Shown here: piece after piece, positions 22,339 to 26,525 of the stretch | Numbering within the stretch: position 1 is the stretch's first letter | Layout: the number at the start of each line of letters is the position of its first letter | From: an uncultured Verrucomicrobiae bacterium | Lineage (GTDB): Bacteria > Verrucomicrobiota > Verrucomicrobiia > Verrucomicrobiales > Akkermansiaceae | Assembly: GCA_937957985.1 (NCBI GenBank) | Contig: CALGOH010000222.1 | Coordinates: 1-26,525 of the forward strand | Length of the DNA stretch: 26,525 nucleotides | Reading direction: 5' to 3' | Program-made: the position numbers and the translations under genes | The notes under the pieces: model-generated | Seen by the model: only the letters and a program-made list of their open reading frames with translations | Database searches by the model: none | What the model was told of the DNA's origin: nothing

Positions 22339-22368
22339 GTGTTTGTTGGTTTGGTTGTGTGGGAGGGG

Positions 22369-23043
22369 TTACTTGATGAGCTCGCAGGGGGTGTCCGGGC
22401 CGAGACCGCAGGCATTCGCCTCGTCGGTGTCGATGTGGACCTCGAGTTTGAACGAGGGGTCCACGCGGACGAAGATCTTGTCGAAGGTCACGCCGACGCC
22501 GCCGCCGACGCGGAGCTTCATGAAGGACTTGTTCTCGACGCCGTAGAAGGCGGCGTCCTCCGGGGCCATGTGGACGTGCGGTGCGGCGCGGATGACGCCC
22601 TCGGGCATTTCGAGGAAGCCGGCCGGGCCCATCAGCATGCAGCCCGGCGTGCCGGCGATGTCGCCGGAGTTCCGGACCGGGATCTTGAAGCCGAGCGAAA
22701 TCGCGTCGGTGTAGGCCAGTTCGACCTGGTTGAGATTCCGGCACGGGCCGAGAATGCGGAGGTTGGAGATCACGCGGCTGCGCGGACCGATCAGGGTGAC
22801 CGTCTCCTCGGCGGCGAACTGGTCCTTCTGATAGAGCCACTTCATCGGCGTCAGCGTGCGGCCCTTGCCGAACAGCGTCTCGACGGCCTCGGGGGTGAGG
22901 TGGCAGTGGCGCGCGCTGGAGTTGACGATCAGCGGATTGGGCCCCTCGGCCTTCGGTTTGCCGCCCATCTGGCGGCGCAGGCTTTCGCGGACCAGACGTT
23001 CGATCTGGGCTCGGGATGCGGCGCTGGAAAGTGGGTTTGCCAT
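22369..23043 (-). CDS. pduL: PduL-type phosphotransacylase, BMC cargo
   Basis: The product is 224 residues. It exchanges CoA for phosphate on acyl-CoA inside the shell, recycling CoA and yielding acyl-phosphate. Residues about 5-25 (SSAASRAQIERLVRESLRRQ) form an encapsulation-peptide-like helix. Two PduL halves follow: IVNSSARHCHLTPEAVETLFGKG with zinc-binding His residues, and APHVHMAPEDAAFYGV with the second His pair. The upstream in-frame extension is AT-rich promoter DNA and is rejected, so the ATG at 23043 is chosen. It is the first gene of the operon, divergent from the DeoR gene. Confidence 0.95.
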   Translation of the reverse strand: MANPLSSAASRAQIERLVRESLRRQMGGKPKAEGPNPLIVNSSARHCHLTPEAVETLFGKGRTLTPMKWLYQKDQFAAEETVTLIGPRSRVISNLRILGPCRNLNQVELAYTDAISLGFKIPVRNSGDIAGTPGCMLMGPAGFLEMPEGVIRAAPHVHMAPEDAAFYGVENKSFMKLRVGGGVGVTFDKIFVRVDPSFKLEVHIDTDEANACGLGPDTPCELIK

Positions 23044-23141
23044 GGATAAATCTGCGCTTCCGGGGGTAAAAATGTGGATTTCGCAGAAAAACACAACAAA
23101 AATCTGGCAAAAATCCAAAAAACCCACAAAGTCGGGCAAGG
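23044..23141. promoter_or_regulatory. Divergent A-tract-rich control region between pduL and the DeoR gene
   Basis: This 98-bp region is strikingly A-rich for this genome. A-tracts at 23068-23072, 23087-23091, 23098-23102, 23109-23113 and 23117-23122 have three centres spaced about 11 bp, so the DNA is probably curved. It contains the direct repeat CAAAAATC (23097-23104 and 23108-23115) and the inverted repeat TTTC-GCA-GAAA (23079-23089). These are candidate DeoR operators. No confident -35/-10 pair was found on either strand. Confidence 0.6.
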
Positions 23142-23903
23142 ATGCTGGCCACCGAGCGACAGAACCAGATTCTCGCCCTGATCGAGGAACGAGGCACGGT
23201 GCGGACGGTGGACTTGGCGCAGGAGTTTGCGGTGACCGACGAGACGATCCGGCGCGACCTGCAGTCGCTGGCCGACGAGCGGCGGATCGCCCGCATCCAC
23301 GGCGGCGCGACGAGCCTGAGCGGCCGCCCCAAGCTGCGCAGCTTCACCGAGCGGCGCATCCGGCAGGTCGAGGCCAAGCAGGCCATCGCCCGCGCGGCCC
23401 TGGAGCGGATCGAGCCGGGGCGGACCTACGCCTTCGACAGCAGCACCACGGCCTTCGAGTTGATCGACATCCTGCCCGACCTGCCGTTCCGGGTGGTGAC
23501 CAACGCCTACGCGGTGCTGGACCGGTTGGTCGGGACCGAGAACATCGAGCTGGTCTCGACCGGCGGCCGCTACCATCCGAAGACGCAGACCTTCGTCGGT
23601 GGCGACAGCATCGACACGCTCAAGCGCCACAACGTGCAGACCGCCTTCATTTCGTGCATCGGGCTCGACCTGAGGCGCGGGGCGAGCGAGGGATTCGAGG
23701 AGCAGGTGGCGTTCAAGGAGCGGCTGGTGCGCTACGCCGAGGAGGTGATCCTGCTGGTCGACTCGACCAAGCTCGGCGAGCGATCGGAGTATTTCTTCGC
23801 CGACATCGAGGCTTTCCGGACGGTGATCACGGATGCGGGCGCGGATCCGGTGTTCGTGGATAGCCTGCGGCAGCGGGGCATCGAGGTGGTGGTGGCGGTG
23901 TGA
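23142..23903 (+). CDS. DeoR family transcription regulator of the BMC operon
   Basis: The product is 253 residues. The N-terminal winged helix-turn-helix is LATERQNQILALIEERGTVRTVDLAQEFAVTDETIRRDLQSLADERRIARIHGGA, the classical DeoR signature. The C-terminal sugar-phosphate-isomerase-like sensor shows YAFDSSTTAFELIDILP, VVTNAYAVLDRL, LVSTGGRYHPKTQTFVGG, and ILLVDSTKLGERSEYFF. DeoR proteins generally repress sugar-degradation genes and release DNA on binding a sugar phosphate. Being divergent from pduL across 98 bp, it is the likely operon repressor, with fuculose- or rhamnulose-phosphate (or a product) a plausible inducer by inference. Confidence 0.95.
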   Translation: MLATERQNQILALIEERGTVRTVDLAQEFAVTDETIRRDLQSLADERRIARIHGGATSLSGRPKLRSFTERRIRQVEAKQAIARAALERIEPGRTYAFDSSTTAFELIDILPDLPFRVVTNAYAVLDRLVGTENIELVSTGGRYHPKTQTFVGGDSIDTLKRHNVQTAFISCIGLDLRRGASEGFEEQVAFKERLVRYAEEVILLVDSTKLGERSEYFFADIEAFRTVITDAGADPVFVDSLRQRGIEVVVAV

Positions 23904-23923
23904 AGGGGGCCAGGAGGAGGACC

Positions 23924-23945
23924 GCGCGAGCCCACTCGCGCTTTT
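23924..23945 (+). terminator. Intrinsic terminator after the DeoR gene
   Basis: GCGCGAG (23924-23930), loop CCCA, and CTCGCGC (23935-23941) form a perfect 7-bp GC-rich stem, followed by TTTT. It lies 20 bp after the stop codon. Confidence 0.8.
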
Positions 23946-24032
23946 CCGGTCCCGAAGTTCGATTTTTTTGAATGTCGGGTGTTCTGAATTGCGATTGGGG
24001 TGAATATAGGCACTTTGCCGGGGGAAAAACCC
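23946..24032 (+). promoter_or_regulatory. Upstream region of the M6 protease with weak promoter candidate
   Basis: A comparatively AT-rich stretch. TTCTGA (23982-23987) and TATAGG (24005-24010) are 17 bp apart and could be a weak sigma-70-like promoter. No strong Shine-Dalgarno precedes the ATG at 24033. Confidence 0.3.
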
Positions 24033-26525
24033 ATGAGAGTCACACGTTCGGGCGGTTGGAGGACCGTCACCATCCTGCTTGCGCTTCTTGCCTCACCGTG
24101 GATTCACGCCGCGCCTTACGACGGTGAGGAGTTCACCTACCGGCAGCCGGACGGAGAGACCTTCAAGGTTCGACTGTACGGCGACGAGTTTTTTGCCTAT
24201 CAGCAGACCGAGGACGGCTACCTGGTGGTCCGCGATCCGGAGAACGGATTCTTCTGCTACGCCAAGGTGACACCGGACGGCACCAGGCTCGTGTCGACCG
24301 GCGTGAAGGTGGGCGGGCAGAAGCCTCCGGGGCTCAAGCCCCGGCAGCGGCTGGCCGCCGGCAAGGCCATGGGCCTGAGTCTGCAGAATCGCAACCTGCT
24401 CCGGGTGGATCAAAAGGGGCGGCCCAATCCCGGGAAGAAGCTGATCGAGAAGGAGAGCGGGGAGATTCTCAGCGTCGAGGGCGACGGAGCAGCTCCCGCG
24501 CCGGACGGTGGGGAGCCTCCCATCGCCCCCGCGCCGCCATCGTCCCCGACGGTGGATCACCGCGTCGGGTTGGTGCTGCTGGCGTCATTTCCCGACCGGC
24601 CGCAGGACGTGACCAAGGAGGTGGCGGACATCGACGACTACTGCAACGCCGAGACCTACACCGTCGGCGGCAACGCCACCTCGGTGTACGGCTACTTCAA
24701 GATCCAGTCCAACGGCAAGCTGTCGTACAAGAACACGGTGACCGCCTGGTTCACGGCGGCCAACAACCGGGACTACTACACCGACAACTCGGTCGGCTAC
24801 GGCACCCGGGCGCGGGAGCTGATCCGGGAGGGTCTCGCCGTGCTGGCCGCCGAGGGATTCGATTTCACGCAGTGCGACGGCAACAACGATGGCCGGCTCG
24901 ACGGCGTGAACATTTTCTATGCGGGAAACCGGGTCAATGCGTGGTCCGAGGGACTCTGGCCGCACCAGTCGAGTTCCTCGTGGAGCGGACTCTCCGGCAG
25001 CGGATTGAGCACGACTTCCTACTACTACCAGATCACCGACATGCCCTCCAACCTGACCATCGGCACCTTCTGCCATGAGAACGGGCACATGATCTGCGAT
25101 TTCCCGGATCTCTATTCCTACGATGGAAACGCCGCGAACCTCGGATCCTATTCGCTGATGGCGAGCAGCGGCTCGACCCACCCGCGTCATGTCGATCCCT
25201 ACCTGAAGATCCACGCGGGATGGGCCGACGTGGTCGATCTCAACAGCTCGAGCCAACTGCGGGGCGCGGTGCAGCAGGACCGCAACTTCTTCTACCGCTA
25301 CCGGAATCCCGCCCGGTCGCAGGAATACTTTCTTTTCGAGGTGCGGGGCAACGCGGGCTACGAAGGACCGTGGGGCGGGGCGGGCTCGACGAATCCGGCC
25401 AACGGATTGGTGGTCTACCATGCGCTGGAAACGGGCAGCAACACGTACTCCTCGATTAACACCGCGGATGATCCCGCCGACTTCAGCCAGCCCTACGAGC
25501 TGATGGTGGTGGAGTCCAACCCGAGCACCAGCGCGGTTCCCTGGTACAAGGATCCCTCGCCGGGGTCGAACGACGCCTACACCGCGAGCGGGGTCAGCAG
25601 CGTTTCCGACAGCACCTCGCCGGCGCTCAGGTTCTGGGCCTCCGGCGGCCGGACGACGGCCTCGGGAGCGAACATCCACACCATCAGCGGGCCGGGCGGC
25701 AACATGACCTTCGCCGCCGGCGCGCGTTCGCCGCCCGTGACGCCCTCGACCGCGGTCACGGTCACCCAGTTGAACCCCGCCGTCGATTCCGGGCAGAACG
25801 CCGCCAGCCAGACCTTCGCGGTCTTCAATGAAGCGGGCGGGACCTTGAGCTACAGCATCTCGGACAATGCGGGCTGGCTGTCCTGCTCGCCCTCCTCGGG
25901 CAGCGCGACGACCGAGGCCGACACCATCACCGTCACCTACGCTACGGCCGCGTTGGCCCCCGGAAACCATTCGGCCACCATCACCGTCGATGGCGGCGCC
26001 GCGGGCACCGAGGTCATTCCGGTCACGCTCACCGTCAGCGCCGCGGCCACGCTCACCGCCTCGCCCGGTTCCTTTTCGCTGGCCGGGATCTCGGGGCTTC
26101 CGGGCCCGTCCGCCTCGTTCAATATCGGCAATACCGGTGGCGGAACGGCGGCCTACACGCTTTCCAAGACCCATTCGTGGCTGTCGCTCGACCGCACCGC
26201 CGGCACGGTGGCCACCGAGCAGGACCTGGTGACGCTCTCGCTCGACGCGGCGGGGCTTTCTCCCGGGGTTTACAACGACACGATCGTCATCACCTCCGCC
26301 TCCGCGACCAATTCACCGCTCACCATCCCGGTCACCTTCACCGTGGACGACGTGGACATGGTCCTCACCGCACCGAACGGCGGCGAAACGTGGTATGTCG
26401 ATGCCACCCATGAGATCACCTGGGCATCGACGCTGGGGGGGAACGTCAGGATCGAACTGCTCAAGGGGGGAGTGCTGGATTCCACCATCGCCGTCAGCAC
26501 GGTCAACGACGGCTCCTTCAGTTGG
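24033..26525 (+). CDS. Secreted M6-like metalloprotease with C-terminal beta-sandwich domains, 3' partial
   Basis: The open frame runs from ATG 24033 to the window end (831 codons) without a stop. Residues 1-26 form a signal peptide (basic start, hydrophobic core TILLALLASPWIHA). A propeptide-like region follows (FTYRQPDGETFKVRLYGDEFFAYQQTEDGY), typical of M6 (immune inhibitor A-like) proteases. The zinc site is HENGH at His348-His352 followed by FPDLYS; GNNDGRLDGVNIFYAG precedes it, as in the family. After about residue 560, two repeats of about 100 residues with SWLSLDRTAGT-like and SCSPSSGS strands resemble BACON-type domains. APNGGETWYVDATHEITW near residue 778 starts another surface domain of the kind found in extracellular proteins. 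The protein is probably exported and digests proteins outside the cell. The C-terminus, which could hold a sorting tail, is not visible. Confidence 0.88.
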   Translation, partial: MRVTRSGGWRTVTILLALLASPWIHAAPYDGEEFTYRQPDGETFKVRLYGDEFFAYQQTEDGYLVVRDPENGFFCYAKVTPDGTRLVSTGVKVGGQKPPGLKPRQRLAAGKAMGLSLQNRNLLRVDQKGRPNPGKKLIEKESGEILSVEGDGAAPAPDGGEPPIAPAPPSSPTVDHRVGLVLLASFPDRPQDVTKEVADIDDYCNAETYTVGGNATSVYGYFKIQSNGKLSYKNTVTAWFTAANNRDYYTDNSVGYGTRARELIREGLAVLAAEGFDFTQCDGNNDGRLDGVNIFYAGNRVNAWSEGLWPHQSSSSWSGLSGSGLSTTSYYYQITDMPSNLTIGTFCHENGHMICDFPDLYSYDGNAANLGSYSLMASSGSTHPRHVDPYLKIHAGWADVVDLNSSSQLRGAVQQDRNFFYRYRNPARSQEYFLFEVRGNAGYEGPWGGAGSTNPANGLVVYHALETGSNTYSSINTADDPADFSQPYELMVVESNPSTSAVPWYKDPSPGSNDAYTASGVSSVSDSTSPALRFWASGGRTTASGANIHTISGPGGNMTFAAGARSPPVTPSTAVTVTQLNPAVDSGQNAASQTFAVFNEAGGTLSYSISDNAGWLSCSPSSGSATTEADTITVTYATAALAPGNHSATITVDGGAAGTEVIPVTLTVSAAATLTASPGSFSLAGISGLPGPSASFNIGNTGGGTAAYTLSKTHSWLSLDRTAGTVATEQDLVTLSLDAAGLSPGVYNDTIVITSASATNSPLTIPVTFTVDDVDMVLTAPNGGETWYVDATHEITWASTLGGNVRIELLKGGVLDSTIAVSTVNDGSFSW

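Noticed and set aside
22369..23139. Longer PduL starting at 23139
   Set aside because: The extra N-terminus is read from the A-tract control region and would overlap the promoter. The ATG at 23043 starts a typical encapsulation helix.

Overview
The window is GC-rich chromosomal DNA from a diderm bacterium. It is most likely from the Planctomycetota/Verrucomicrobiota (PVC) superphylum, and Verrucomicrobiota is favoured. Supporting signs are a PVC-type bacterial microcompartment (BMC) operon, lpxA (lipid A, hence an outer membrane), a PEP-CTERM sorting tail, a PocR-AraC regulator, few clear Shine-Dalgarno sequences, and many short tandem-repeat arrays of 7-8 bp units. No ribosomal or transfer RNA gene, CRISPR array or transposase gene was recognised. 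The taxonomy is inferred from gene content only.

Layout. Positions 1-7.1 kb hold the end of a squalene/phytoene synthase-like gene, a glycine-zipper lipoprotein, rph (RNase PH), serS, a large membrane Ser/Thr kinase with a HEAT-like outer part, and a PocR-AraC regulator. Positions 7.1-9.5 kb hold a CcoI/FixI-like heavy-metal P-type ATPase whose catalytic hinge looks damaged. Positions 9.6-12.6 kb hold a PadR repressor and a HAAS-TM-VIT-VWA-PEP-CTERM membrane protein. Then come lpxA (convergent), two tandem DUF4190/pseudopilin-like paralogues, a small inverted-repeat element, and a cytosolic-type malate dehydrogenase.

Positions 16.4-23.0 kb, all on the minus strand, form a BMC operon. In transcription order it encodes PduL phosphotransacylase, BMC-H, BMC-H, acetate kinase, BMC-H, BMC-P, CoA-acylating aldehyde dehydrogenase, BMC-P, BMC-P, and a class II aldolase. 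A DeoR-type regulator is divergent from it across a short A-tract-rich region. By analogy with known PVC BMCs, the aldolase would split L-fuculose-1-P or L-rhamnulose-1-P into DHAP and lactaldehyde. The dehydrogenase, PduL and AckA would then turn lactaldehyde into acyl-CoA, acyl-P and acid plus ATP. The main oddity is an in-frame amber codon (17300-17302). It separates an 76-residue targeting-like N-terminus from the aldolase domain, and the remaining aldolase frame has no conventional start codon that would keep the conserved N-terminus.

Positions 24.0-26.5 kb hold the start of a secreted M6-like metalloprotease with C-terminal beta-sandwich repeats, cut by the window edge.

Intergenic regions are rich in small repeats. 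There are 7-8 bp tandem arrays, often as inverted pairs, an approximately 180-bp REP/BIME-like element, and a 143-bp element with 12-bp perfect inverted ends.
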